The notes beneath the pieces are model-generated. The model was not told where the DNA came from. It saw only the letters and a program-made list of their open reading frames with translations, and ran no database searches. Made by a program: the position numbers and the translations under genes. Shown here piece after piece: positions 9,052 to 17,029 of a DNA stretch of 64,000 nucleotides. How positions within the stretch are numbered: position 1 is the first letter of the stretch; every line of letters starts with the position of its first letter. Origin of the DNA: Xanthomonas sp. DAR 80977 (lineage in GTDB: Bacteria; Pseudomonadota; Gammaproteobacteria; Xanthomonadales; Xanthomonadaceae); assembly GCF_041240605.1 (NCBI RefSeq), contig NZ_CP162487.1:4409001-4473000 (forward strand). The letters are read 5' to 3'.

Positions 9052-11399
9052 TGCCCTTCCCGCAACCGTTGCGCCGAATGCCGGCGCAGCACCACGCGCG
9101 CGGCCAGCGCCAGCAGCAGGCTCAGCACCACCACCACCAGGCCGAGCAGCAACGGATGCTGCGAGAAGTACCAGCGCGCCCAGGTCGGCAGCGGCAGGTG
9201 GCCGACGTAATAGGTCTGGTTGCCGGCCAGGCTGCGGATCTTGCCCTGCTGCAGCAACACCACGCTGCCCTGGAAATCCTTCAGCGTGGCCGGCTCGAAC
9301 CAGGCGTCGAACAGCTGGCCGACGCTGGACGGGTCCTCGGCCAGCAGCGCGACCACGCTGCGCCCGGGCTTGAGCGGCGACTCGAAGCCCATCAGCACCA
9401 CGTCGCCCGGGGCCGGCTTCACCGCCACTTCGGCAGTGGTCGGCAGGTCGGTGCGGCGCGCGTCGAAGGACAGGAAACCGGGCAGCTTGTCGCGCGCCCA
9501 GTCGGTCATCGAGAAACGCCGGCCGCTGGCGCCCTCGCCGATCGGCAGGTGCTCGCTCCAGCGCTGGAACAGCGGCTGCGAGCGCGAGGAACCGAACACC
9601 AGCAGGTCGCTGTCGGCGTGCTGGTCCACCTCGCCGGCATGGATCAGCGTGGCGCGCAGCGCCGGATAGCCGGTGGACGCGCCGAGCTTGCCGAGCAGGG
9701 TCAGCAGGTTGGACATGTCCTGGTCGCTGGCCTCGTCCGGCACCACGATGGTGGATTCGGACAGGTCGGCCAGGCGCGTGAACGGATAGCCGGCATTGCC
9801 GAACGCGGCCAGGTTCGGCATCGCCATGTAGTGGTGGAACGAACTCAGGTCCACGCTCGAGTCGGCGTCGATCGCGCCGGACACGTCGGGGAAGGTGTTC
9901 TTGCATTCGCCGGCCTGCGGGCGGTCGAAGAAGAAGTGGAAGCGCAGCTGGCTGTTGGCCGAGAACGGGCCGGTCGGCAGCAGCAGCTTCTGCTCCACCG
10001 GCATCGCGCCCTTGGCCTTGAGGTCGTGCCACCACTGCAGCGGCAGCGATTCGGCGTACGCACGCCCGCTCAGCGGCAGGGTGGTGACGAAGGCATCGTT
10101 GATGCTGACGTTGAGCGCGGACTTGTTGCGCACGTCCGGCACCGTGTAGCGGTAGCGCAGGTTGACCGGGATGCCGTCGCGCTGCCACACGAACAGGTCC
10201 GGCGGCAGCTGCAGGCCGACCCGGATCAGGTCCGGGTGGTAGCCGCTGACGTTCAACTGCGAGGTCTGCGCGACCAGGTCGGCGAAGCGTACCGGGCCGT
10301 CGCTGGAGATCCAGTTCGGCGCGTCGTAGGGCTTGCGCGGCTGCGCCTGCTTCAGTTCGCCGATCCTGGCCACGGCGCCGTTGAACGGCGTGCCCAGCGC
10401 CAGCGCGGTCGCCGCCTGCTGCAGGTCGGCGTCGTTGCGGCCGAGCACCAGCAGCAGCTTGCCGGCCGGATCGCGCGGGTTGGACAGCACCGCCAGGGTC
10501 GGGCCGGCAATCTCGCCCAGGCCGTTCTGCGCGGTGGCCAGTTCCGCCGGCAGCGTGTTCGGCGTGGCGAACAGCACCGCGTTGCCGGTGGCCGGCACGT
10601 CGCCGATGGAGACGCTGAACAGCGCGCCGCGGTAACCGGCCTGCGCGCCGAACCACGAGGACACGATGCCGGCGCTGCGCAGCGTGGCCAGGTCCGGGCG
10701 CTGCGGGAACACGAACGGCAGTTCCAGCCGGCGCGTATCGCGCTTGTCGTAGAACGGCACCGGCAGCAGCGCCAGGTCGTTGGCCAGCACCAGCGGCGTG
10801 GTGCTCAGGGACAGCCGCGTGGCCGGGTCGATGTTGGCCCACAGGCTGGTGTGGTCCGGGTCCTCGCACTCGCGGGTGTAGTGCCCGATCAGTTGCAGGT
10901 TGAGCTGGTTGTAGTCGCTGACCAGGCGCGGGTCGATCGGCACGTCGGTCTGCTGCAGCTTGCCGGCGTTCTCGCGGGTCACCGGCAGGGTCGCCACGGT
11001 GACGCCGTTGACGGTGACCTTCAGGTGCGACAGCTCCGGCAGCAGCGCCGGCGAGTAGCTGTAGCTCAGGTGCAGCGTCGCCGCCTCGACCACTTCGTCG
11101 GTGCGCGCGCTGAACGACACGCCTGCGCTGCCCTGGATGCCGCGCAGGGTGATCTCGTAGTCCATGCCCAGCTGCTTCAGCGTCGCCGAACGCTCCTGCA
11201 CGCCCAGCACGGGGGCCGCCGGCGCTGGCACCGCGGCCGCGCCGGTGGCGGGCGGCGCGGTCGGCGCGGCGGGGAGAGTCGGTTCCTGCGCCAGCGCCAG
11301 GCCGGACAGGATGGTGAGGCAGCACGCAGCCAAGGCAGGTAGGCGCATCGAGGGCAACCGGAAGAAAGAGGGAAGGAAGGACCGGGCAACGCGCGTCAC
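9048..11399 (-). CDS. bcsB: Cellulose synthase periplasmic subunit BcsB
   Basis: Membrane-anchored periplasmic partner of BcsA that guides the glucan chain. The core shows the expected RSATLKQLG start and YSPALLPELSHLKV segment, followed by ECEDPDHTSLWANID and a single hydrophobic helix near the C-terminus, then basic residues. I chose the GTG at 11399: it overlaps the bcsA stop as GTGA and has GAGGAA nine bases upstream. The ATG at 11348 would give a shorter, more conventional signal peptide (MRLPALAACCLTILSGLALA) but lacks a ribosome-binding site. With the GTG start the protein is 783 residues. It ends in an ATGA-type overlap with bcsZ. Confidence 0.94.
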   Translation of the reverse strand: MTRVARSFLPSFFRLPSMRLPALAACCLTILSGLALAQEPTLPAAPTAPPATGAAAVPAPAAPVLGVQERSATLKQLGMDYEITLRGIQGSAGVSFSARTDEVVEAATLHLSYSYSPALLPELSHLKVTVNGVTVATLPVTRENAGKLQQTDVPIDPRLVSDYNQLNLQLIGHYTRECEDPDHTSLWANIDPATRLSLSTTPLVLANDLALLPVPFYDKRDTRRLELPFVFPQRPDLATLRSAGIVSSWFGAQAGYRGALFSVSIGDVPATGNAVLFATPNTLPAELATAQNGLGEIAGPTLAVLSNPRDPAGKLLLVLGRNDADLQQAATALALGTPFNGAVARIGELKQAQPRKPYDAPNWISSDGPVRFADLVAQTSQLNVSGYHPDLIRVGLQLPPDLFVWQRDGIPVNLRYRYTVPDVRNKSALNVSINDAFVTTLPLSGRAYAESLPLQWWHDLKAKGAMPVEQKLLLPTGPFSANSQLRFHFFFDRPQAGECKNTFPDVSGAIDADSSVDLSSFHHYMAMPNLAAFGNAGYPFTRLADLSESTIVVPDEASDQDMSNLLTLLGKLGASTGYPALRATLIHAGEVDQHADSDLLVFGSSRSQPLFQRWSEHLPIGEGASGRRFSMTDWARDKLPGFLSFDARRTDLPTTAEVAVKPAPGDVVLMGFESPLKPGRSVVALLAEDPSSVGQLFDAWFEPATLKDFQGSVVLLQQGKIRSLAGNQTYYVGHLPLPTWARWYFSQHPLLLGLVVVVLSLLLALAARVVLRRHSAQRLREGQ

Positions 11400-13546
11400 G
11401 GCGCGGATTCCTCGCCGGCCGGACGCGAACGGAAGCCGCCGCGCACGCTGTCGCCGACATGCTGGCCCAGGCGCTGGAAGCCGCGCATGCTCGCGGCGAA
11501 CACCTGGCCCATCGATTTCCAGAAGTTGTCGCGGTCGTGGCGGCCCCACTGCGACACCCAGATGTCGGCGCGGGCGAAGGTGCAGGCGACCAGCCAGCGC
11601 TCCTGTTCGATCGACATGGCGCGGAACTGCACGCTGATGTGTCCGTCGCGGTCGTGGCGCACGATCGCCGGCAGGCGCTTTTCGCTGTTGCGATGCGACA
11701 GGCCCACGTCGACCAGCGTGTCCGGCTCCACCGGCGCCGTCTCGACCAGGTTCAGGGCCATGCCGCCGGTGGAGAAGTTGACGCTGCGGCAGGCCAGTTC
11801 CTGGCCGTCGGGCAGGTACAGCGTGGCCGGGATGTCCAGCGGCACGCGGTGCGAGCGGCGCACCTGGCGCATCTCGCTGGCGGTGGCGATGGTGGCGCCG
11901 AGCAGCAGCACGTTGTAGACGGTCCAGGCCAGGTTGAACCAGATCGTCTGCGCTTCGCCGGTGGCATCGGTGTAGATCAGGCGCATCGCCCCCGCAGCCA
12001 GGCCGGCCAGGTTCAGCACCAGCAGGAACAGGTAGGGCTTGGCGATCTGCCGGTCGAAATAGCTGCGCGTGACCAGGCCGCCCTTGGGGGTGACGTTGAA
12101 CTTGCCGAGCTTGGGATTGAACAGCGCCACCAGGGTCGGACGCAGGATGTACCAGGCCAGCGTGGTCTCGTAGACCTCGTTCCACAGCAGGTGGCGGAAC
12201 TTGCCCTGGGTACGCAGGTTGGTCAGGTTGGCCTGCATGATGTGCGGCAGCGCGTAGGCCAGGATCATCAGCGCCGAGGCGTGGATCACGTGCGCGCCGA
12301 AGAACAGGTAGGCCAGCGGCGCGGTCAGGTAGATGATGCGCGGCAGCCCGTAGAAGAAGTGCAGCATCGCGTTGGCGTAGCACAGCCGCTGCGACAGGCG
12401 CAGGCCCTTGCCGAGCAGCGGGTTGTCCAGCCGCGCGATCTGCGCCATGCCGCGCGCCCAGCGGATGCGCTGGGCGACGTGGCCGGACAGGCTCTCGGTG
12501 GCCAGGCCGGCGGCCTGCGGCACGGTGATGTAGGCGCTGCGGTAGCCGCGCCGGTGCAGCTTCAGCGCGGTGTGCGCATCCTCGGTCACCGTCTCCACCG
12601 CCACCCCGCCCACTTCCTCCAGCGGCTTGCGCTTGATCACCGCGCACGAGCCGCAGAAGAAGGTCGCGTCCCACTGGTCGTTGCCGTCCTGCAGCAGGCC
12701 GTAGAACAGCTCGCCCTCGTTGGGCACCTTGCCGTGGTTGCCGAGGTTGCGCTCGAACGGATCGGCGGAGAAGAAGTAGTGCGGCATCTGCACCACCGCC
12801 AGCATGCGGTCGCGCAGGAACCAGCCCATCGCCACCTGCAGGAACGAGCGGGTCGGGATGTGGTCGCAGTCGAAGATCGCCACGTATTCGCCGCTGGATT
12901 TCTTCAGCGCGGCATTGATGTTGCCGGCCTTGGCGTGGAAGTTGTTGGTGCGGGTGACGTAGTGGATGCCGGCCTGCGCGCAGAAGTCGCGGAACTCGTC
13001 GCGGCGGCCGTCGTCGAGCAGATAGATGTTGAGCTTGTCCGCCGGCCAGTCCATCACGCTGGCGGCCAGGATGGTGGAGCGCACCACCGACAGCGGTTCG
13101 TTGTAGGTGGGGATGAACAGGTCCACCGTCGGCCACGCGCCTTGGTCGGCGGGCAGCGGCACCGGGCGCCGGTTCAGCGGCCACAGCACCTGGAAATAGC
13201 CCAGCACCAGGATCGTGAAGGCATACACCTCGGCCAGCAGCAGGCCCAGGCCGAGACTGAGATCGACCACGCTGCTCACGCCCATGGTCTGGGTGATGCG
13301 CCACCAGATGTAGCGCGAGGACATCGCCAGCGACAGCGACATCATCACCAGCACGGCGAGCCGGCTGCCGCTGCGGCGCAGCAGCAGCGCCGCGGCGAAC
13401 ACCACCAGCGAGAACAGCATCTGCTGCGGCACGTCCATCGGAATGGCGACCACGAACACCAACAACAAGGCGCCCAGCGCCCACAGCGACCAGGTGGCCA
13501 GTGTGTGCATGGGTTGACCGGTACGCGATGCGGACGCAGCGCTCAT
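11396..13546 (-). CDS. bcsA: Cellulose synthase catalytic subunit BcsA with PilZ domain
   Basis: Processive GT2 glycosyltransferase that polymerises UDP-glucose and moves the chain through its membrane pore. The 716-residue protein has N-terminal helices up to about 125, then the catalytic D,D,D,QxxRW set: LLDDG (177-180), FDCDH (225-229), TED (321-323) and QRIRW (359-363), with FFCGS at 296-300. Further membrane helices lie at 395-555. A C-terminal PilZ domain contains RRSHR (563-567) and NFSTGG (590-595), the two c-di-GMP-binding elements, so allosteric activation by c-di-GMP is expected. The ATG at 13546 has AGGA seven bases upstream. It lies between bcsP and bcsB in the operon. Confidence 0.97.
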   Translation of the reverse strand: MSAASASRTGQPMHTLATWSLWALGALLLVFVVAIPMDVPQQMLFSLVVFAAALLLRRSGSRLAVLVMMSLSLAMSSRYIWWRITQTMGVSSVVDLSLGLGLLLAEVYAFTILVLGYFQVLWPLNRRPVPLPADQGAWPTVDLFIPTYNEPLSVVRSTILAASVMDWPADKLNIYLLDDGRRDEFRDFCAQAGIHYVTRTNNFHAKAGNINAALKKSSGEYVAIFDCDHIPTRSFLQVAMGWFLRDRMLAVVQMPHYFFSADPFERNLGNHGKVPNEGELFYGLLQDGNDQWDATFFCGSCAVIKRKPLEEVGGVAVETVTEDAHTALKLHRRGYRSAYITVPQAAGLATESLSGHVAQRIRWARGMAQIARLDNPLLGKGLRLSQRLCYANAMLHFFYGLPRIIYLTAPLAYLFFGAHVIHASALMILAYALPHIMQANLTNLRTQGKFRHLLWNEVYETTLAWYILRPTLVALFNPKLGKFNVTPKGGLVTRSYFDRQIAKPYLFLLVLNLAGLAAGAMRLIYTDATGEAQTIWFNLAWTVYNVLLLGATIATASEMRQVRRSHRVPLDIPATLYLPDGQELACRSVNFSTGGMALNLVETAPVEPDTLVDVGLSHRNSEKRLPAIVRHDRDGHISVQFRAMSIEQERWLVACTFARADIWVSQWGRHDRDNFWKSMGQVFAASMRGFQRLGQHVGDSVRGGFRSRPAGEESAP

Positions 13547-13641
13547 CAGCGATTCCTAGCGAAGTGGGGCGAGGCCGGCGCGCGTTTTCCCCTCCGCGCG
13601 GCGACAGGACGGCGAGACGCGGCACGGCGGCCGCGCACGGG

Positions 13642-14022
13642 TCAGCGGATCAGGATCCGCTTGAGCGGGCTGTTGGGCGTCGGCGCGCGATCGCGGCCGC
13701 CGTCGAGCAGGCGCTGGAACAGCTGGGTCAGCGGCGTAGCCGTCGTGGCGGCCGGCGCCGGCGCGGCCGGCTCGGCCGCCGGGACCGGCCTGGCCGCGGG
13801 CAACGCCACCACCAGCCGGGGTTCGGCCGGCGCGCGCACCACCGACAGCGTCGGCGCGGGTGCCGCCGGCGGCAGCGGTTCGGCAGCGACCGGCTCCGGC
13901 GCGCTCAGCCGCGCCGCGGAAAAGTCCTGGTACGCGCTGGCGCCCTGGCTGCCGAGCTTGGCGAACAGGCTGGAAATGTCGTCGGCCGCGTCGGCGCCCG
14001 CATGGTCGTTCTTCTTGGACAT
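13642..14022 (-). CDS. Cellulose biosynthesis accessory protein, BcsP/BcsR-like
   Basis: A 126-residue, Pro/Ala-rich cytoplasmic protein with no membrane segment. Its N-terminus (DDISSLFAKLG, then SAYQDF at about 30-36) fits the short conserved head of BcsP/BcsR-type proteins, and the C-terminal TPLTQLFQRLL plus a basic tail is another likely conserved block; the middle is low complexity. It sits between bcsD and bcsA, as these accessory genes often do. BcsR/BcsP proteins are thought to help BcsQ or the synthase localise and assemble, but no bcsQ is present here. The ATG at 14022 follows a GGGGG stretch by six bases. The family name is a recall-based call from two short motifs. Confidence 0.65.
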   Translation of the reverse strand: MSKKNDHAGADAADDISSLFAKLGSQGASAYQDFSAARLSAPEPVAAEPLPPAAPAPTLSVVRAPAEPRLVVALPAARPVPAAEPAAPAPAATTATPLTQLFQRLLDGGRDRAPTPNSPLKRILIR

Positions 14023-14072
14023 CGATCACCCCCTAAGATGATTGTGTAGCCGGTGGAATCCGGGCAGCCCGC

Positions 14073-14531
14073 TCAGGCGACCCGGCACAGCACGAAACGG
14101 CGGACGTCTTCCTCGACGGCCGGCACCGCGCGGATCCCCAGACCCGCCAACATGCCGGCCTGCTCGAACCAGGCGTGGTACACCCCTTCCAGGAATCCAT
14201 CCGCTCCGGCCGTCTCCCCGGCCAGGGCGATCTGCAACGGCGAGCCGACGTGGTGCAGGTCGACCCGGTCGGCCTGCTCCTCGAAACGCGCATAGCCCCA
14301 CTCCAACCTGTCCCACACGCGGTTGACCCCGGCCTGCACCTCGTCCAGCGTCGCGCAGGCCCCGATCGGGTGCTCGTCGGCGAAACGGCGGCCGATCCGC
14401 GCCATCAGCAGCGCCATGTCCTCCGCCGCCAGCTCCGCCGCGAACTCCTGGGCCAACGCCCGCAGAAAGCCGCGCCACTGCCGCGAACAGGCCTGGGTGC
14501 GGAAATGCGTGTGTAGCTCGGGAGAGCTCAT
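14073..14531 (-). CDS. bcsD: Cellulose synthase subunit BcsD
   Basis: A 152-residue protein of the BcsD family, which in Komagataeibacter forms a cylinder in the periplasm that helps glucan chains pack into ribbons. The length is close to the usual 156. Recognisable parts are ATLDEVQAGVNRVWDRLEWGY (the conserved helix with W-GY), the LQIAL/AGET loop and FLEGVYHAWF. The ATG at 14531 has GAGG nine bases upstream; a GTG at 14561 would add ten unlikely residues. No signal peptide is visible, as in other BcsD proteins. It is the first gene of the operon bcsD-bcsP-bcsA-bcsB-bcsZ-bcsC, behind the candidate promoter at 14652-14680. Confidence 0.85.
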   Translation of the reverse strand: MSSPELHTHFRTQACSRQWRGFLRALAQEFAAELAAEDMALLMARIGRRFADEHPIGACATLDEVQAGVNRVWDRLEWGYARFEEQADRVDLHHVGSPLQIALAGETAGADGFLEGVYHAWFEQAGMLAGLGIRAVPAVEEDVRRFVLCRVA

Positions 14532-14651
14532 CGGGTGATGCCTCTGCTGGAAAAATGGCACGGCGCGTGCGCTGCAAGGGTACCTAGCAAACGCAATGCC
14601 AATATGGCGGGGACTGCCACTAATGCGACACAGTTCTCACTTTGCCCGCCA

Positions 14652-14680
14652 ATCATAGCCCACTGCTGCGCCACAGCAAA
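14652..14680 (-). promoter_or_regulatory. Candidate sigma70 promoter for the bcs operon
   Basis: On the minus strand TATGAT (14652-14657) matches the -10 consensus at five of six positions and is preceded after 17 bases by TTTGCT (14675-14680), a weak -35. It is about 120 bases upstream of bcsD and is the only good -10 in the gap 14532-14751. No Clp-like palindrome is visible there. Confidence 0.45.
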
Positions 14681-14751
14681 GTCTCCGCCGACCGGACGAC
14701 GGCCCCCATTCTCGCCGCAATGGGAGCGCCTGTCGGCATGCCCACGTCCCA

Positions 14752-15933
14752 CTATTGACGATCGGCCGCCACGTCGAAGACCTGGCGCAGGTAGGCCAGG
14801 TAGGCGGGGTCGTCGCACAGGTTCTTGCCCGGCGAATCGCTGAGCTTGGCCACCGGCTGGCCGTTGCAGCGGACCATCTTGATCACGATCTGCAGCGGCG
14901 CCGGCCCCAGGTCGTTGGTGAGGTTGGTGCCCACGCCGAAGGCGAGCATGCAGCGGCCGTGGAAATGCGCGTACAGCCGCATCACCTTGTCGATGTCCAG
15001 GCCGTCGCTGAACACCAGCACCTTGCCGCGCGGGTCCACCCGGTGCCGCTGCAGGTGCGCCAGCACGCGCTCGCCCCATTCGAACGGGTCGCCGGAATCG
15101 TGGCGCATGCCGTCGAACAGCTTGCAGAAGTACAGGTCGAAATCGCGCAGGAAGGCGTCCAGCCCGACCACGTCGGACAGGGCGATGCCGAGGTCGCCGC
15201 GGTATTCGCGCGCCCACGATTCCAGCGCCGCGGCCTGCGAATCGCGCAGCCGCGGGCCCAGCGCCTGGAACGCCTGCAGGTATTCGTGGGCCATCGTGCC
15301 CAGCGGGGTCAGCCCGTAGCGGCGGGCGAAATACACGTTGCTGGTGCCGACGAACTGCGTGCCCAGGGTCTGCTGCAGCACCGGCAGCAGTTCGCCATGC
15401 CAGGCGCGCGAATAGCGGCGGCGGGTGCCGTAGTCGGCGATCGCGCAGGCGCCGTAGCCGCTGCTGTCGCGCAGCAGCGCGATCTTGGCCTGCAGCCGGC
15501 GCAGGCCCTCGGCCTGGTCGTCGCCGCCGGTGTTGCGGAACCAGACCTCGTTGACGATCGCCAGCAGCGGCACTTCGAACAGGATGGTGTGCAGCCACGG
15601 CCCGCGGATGCTCAGCTCGATCTCGCCCGGCACCGTGGCCGAGGCCTGCAGCTGCAGGTACTTGCGGTCGAGGTGGAACAGCGCCAGGAAATCGGCGAAG
15701 TCCGGCTTGATGAAGCGCAGTGCGCGCAGGTAGTCCAGTTCCTCGTCGCGGAAGCGCAGCGCACACAGCGCGTCGATCTCGGCCGAGATCTGCTCCAGGA
15801 ACTGCGCCAGGTCGATGCCCGGGGTGCGGCACTTGAAGCGGTATTCCACCTGCGCGCCGGGATGCTGGTGCAGCACCGCCTGCATCATCGTGAACTTGTA
15901 GAGGTCGGTGTCGAGCAACGAATCGATGATCAT
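14752..15933 (-). CDS. pncB: Nicotinate phosphoribosyltransferase
   Basis: Makes nicotinate mononucleotide from nicotinate and PRPP with ATP in the NAD salvage (Preiss-Handler) pathway. The 393-residue protein matches the family in length and starts MIIDSLLDTDLYKFTMMQAV, the highly conserved N-terminus. Later blocks include FVGTSNVYFA, the RHDSGDPFEW segment and GVGTNLTND near the C-terminus. It is monocistronic in appearance: 220 bases separate it from bcsD and a strong hairpin (15979-16048) separates it from the upstream gene. It seems unrelated to the polysaccharide genes on either side. Confidence 0.96.
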   Translation of the reverse strand: MIIDSLLDTDLYKFTMMQAVLHQHPGAQVEYRFKCRTPGIDLAQFLEQISAEIDALCALRFRDEELDYLRALRFIKPDFADFLALFHLDRKYLQLQASATVPGEIELSIRGPWLHTILFEVPLLAIVNEVWFRNTGGDDQAEGLRRLQAKIALLRDSSGYGACAIADYGTRRRYSRAWHGELLPVLQQTLGTQFVGTSNVYFARRYGLTPLGTMAHEYLQAFQALGPRLRDSQAAALESWAREYRGDLGIALSDVVGLDAFLRDFDLYFCKLFDGMRHDSGDPFEWGERVLAHLQRHRVDPRGKVLVFSDGLDIDKVMRLYAHFHGRCMLAFGVGTNLTNDLGPAPLQIVIKMVRCNGQPVAKLSDSPGKNLCDDPAYLAYLRQVFDVAADRQ

Positions 15934-15978
15934 CGCGCGATTATGCGCCCAGCGTGTTGCCGGCTCACTCCGGCTCTT

Positions 15979-16048
15979 CTGCAGGAGCGGCTTCGGCCGC
16001 GACCGGCGCTACCGGTAATGCCGGTCGCGGCTGAAGCCGCTCCTGCAG
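15979..16048. repeat. REP-like inverted repeat, 29-bp arms
   Basis: Arms 15979-16007 and 16020-16048 are inverse complements with one mismatch, around a 12-base loop that begins and ends in ACCGG/CCGG-type bases. It lies seven bases after the stop of the hydrolase gene and 46 bases before the pncB start, so it could act as a terminator or mRNA stabiliser for the upstream module. The core GCAGGAGCGGCTTC recurs at 28185 and, more diverged, in 3119-3401. Confidence 0.85.
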
Positions 16049-16054
16049 GAAGCG

Positions 16055-17029
16055 TCAGGGCGCGGCGCCACGCGCCAGCACCGCCTGCGCCGGCTTGTGC
16101 TGCACGGTGAAATCGCTGTCGTGCGCGCCGCCGGCGTCCGGATCGGTGTACCAGCACCAGATCGCGATGCCGGCGATGCGCTGTTCGCCGAGCACGCGGC
16201 GCCAGTCCTTCAGCACCTGCGCCTGCAAGGCGGTATCCACCGCGGCGCTGCGCTGTTCGGGGCTCTCCCAGGGCGCGGCCAGGCTGCCGCGCGCCGAGCG
16301 CAGGCCCAGTTCCGCCACCCACACCGGGCGCCCGCTGCGCGTGCCCAGCGCCTGCACCCGCGCCGCCGCGGCGCGCATCTGCGCCAGCCGCTGCGCCGGC
16401 ACCGCCGCCAACGCCGGGTACAGGCTGGTGCCGACGAAATCGAAGCGGTCCCAGTAGCCGAAGCGCTCGGCCTGCTCCAGGCCGTCGGCCACATAGCCGA
16501 GCGGGCCGCGGTAGACCTGGCGCACCGCCGCGACCAGCTCGGGCCACTGCGGCGCGTCCTGCAGGCCGCGCAATTCGGTGCCGACGATCAGGGCCTCGGC
16601 GCGCTCCTCGGCGGCGACCTGCGCCAGCTGCAACAGCGCGCGCCGGTAGGCGCCGAACCAGGCTTCGCGATCGGCCGGCGCGGCATCGCCGGCCCAGTGT
16701 CCCGGGATCCACAGATGCACCTTCAGCACCGGCTGCAGGCCGGCCGCGCGCATCTGCCGCAGCCCGGCGCGCACCTGTTCCACGCTGCTGTCGCTGCCCA
16801 GCACCGGATCGTCGGACTGCGGCGTGGCCTGCCAGACGAAGGCGACCAGCAGCGCGCGTTCGGCACCGGCATCCGCCAACTGCTGCAGCGAGCGCTGCGC
16901 CGCCGCGCTGCCCCACGGCGCCTGCGCCGACACCTTGACGTTGGCGCCCATCCACGGCGCCGCCGCGGGCGTGGCCGCGCCGCAGCCGCACGCGCTCATC
17001 GCGAACAGCATGCCGGCCAGCCACCTCAC
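16055..17029 (-). CDS. Putative lipoprotein glycoside hydrolase, GH113-like TIM barrel
   Basis: A protein of about 324 residues. With the GTG at 17029, which forms a GTGA overlap with the upstream stop, it starts V-R-W-L-A-G-M-L-F-A-M-S-A-C, a lipoprotein-type leader; an ATG at 17044 is the alternative. The body looks like a TIM-barrel hydrolase of the GH113 type: WMGANV near the start, VLKVHLWIPG in strand 4, IVGTELRG with a candidate acid Glu after it, DFVGTSLYP, and VWVAELGLRS with a second Glu, then IWCWYTDPD. GH113 members act on beta-mannan-type chains, but the true substrate is unknown. As the last gene of the module it is the likely counterpart of BcsZ, trimming the exported polymer. 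Confidence 0.72.
   Translation of the reverse strand: MRWLAGMLFAMSACGCGAATPAAAPWMGANVKVSAQAPWGSAAAQRSLQQLADAGAERALLVAFVWQATPQSDDPVLGSDSSVEQVRAGLRQMRAAGLQPVLKVHLWIPGHWAGDAAPADREAWFGAYRRALLQLAQVAAEERAEALIVGTELRGLQDAPQWPELVAAVRQVYRGPLGYVADGLEQAERFGYWDRFDFVGTSLYPALAAVPAQRLAQMRAAAARVQALGTRSGRPVWVAELGLRSARGSLAAPWESPEQRSAAVDTALQAQVLKDWRRVLGEQRIAGIAIWCWYTDPDAGGAHDSDFTVQHKPAQAVLARGAAP

Noticed and set aside
9048..13625. A single 1525-codon frame suggesting a BcsA-BcsB fusion
   Set aside because: The first half is an out-of-frame reading of bcsA; only the part from 11399 is real bcsB. The catalytic bcsA motifs are in another frame with its own start and stop.
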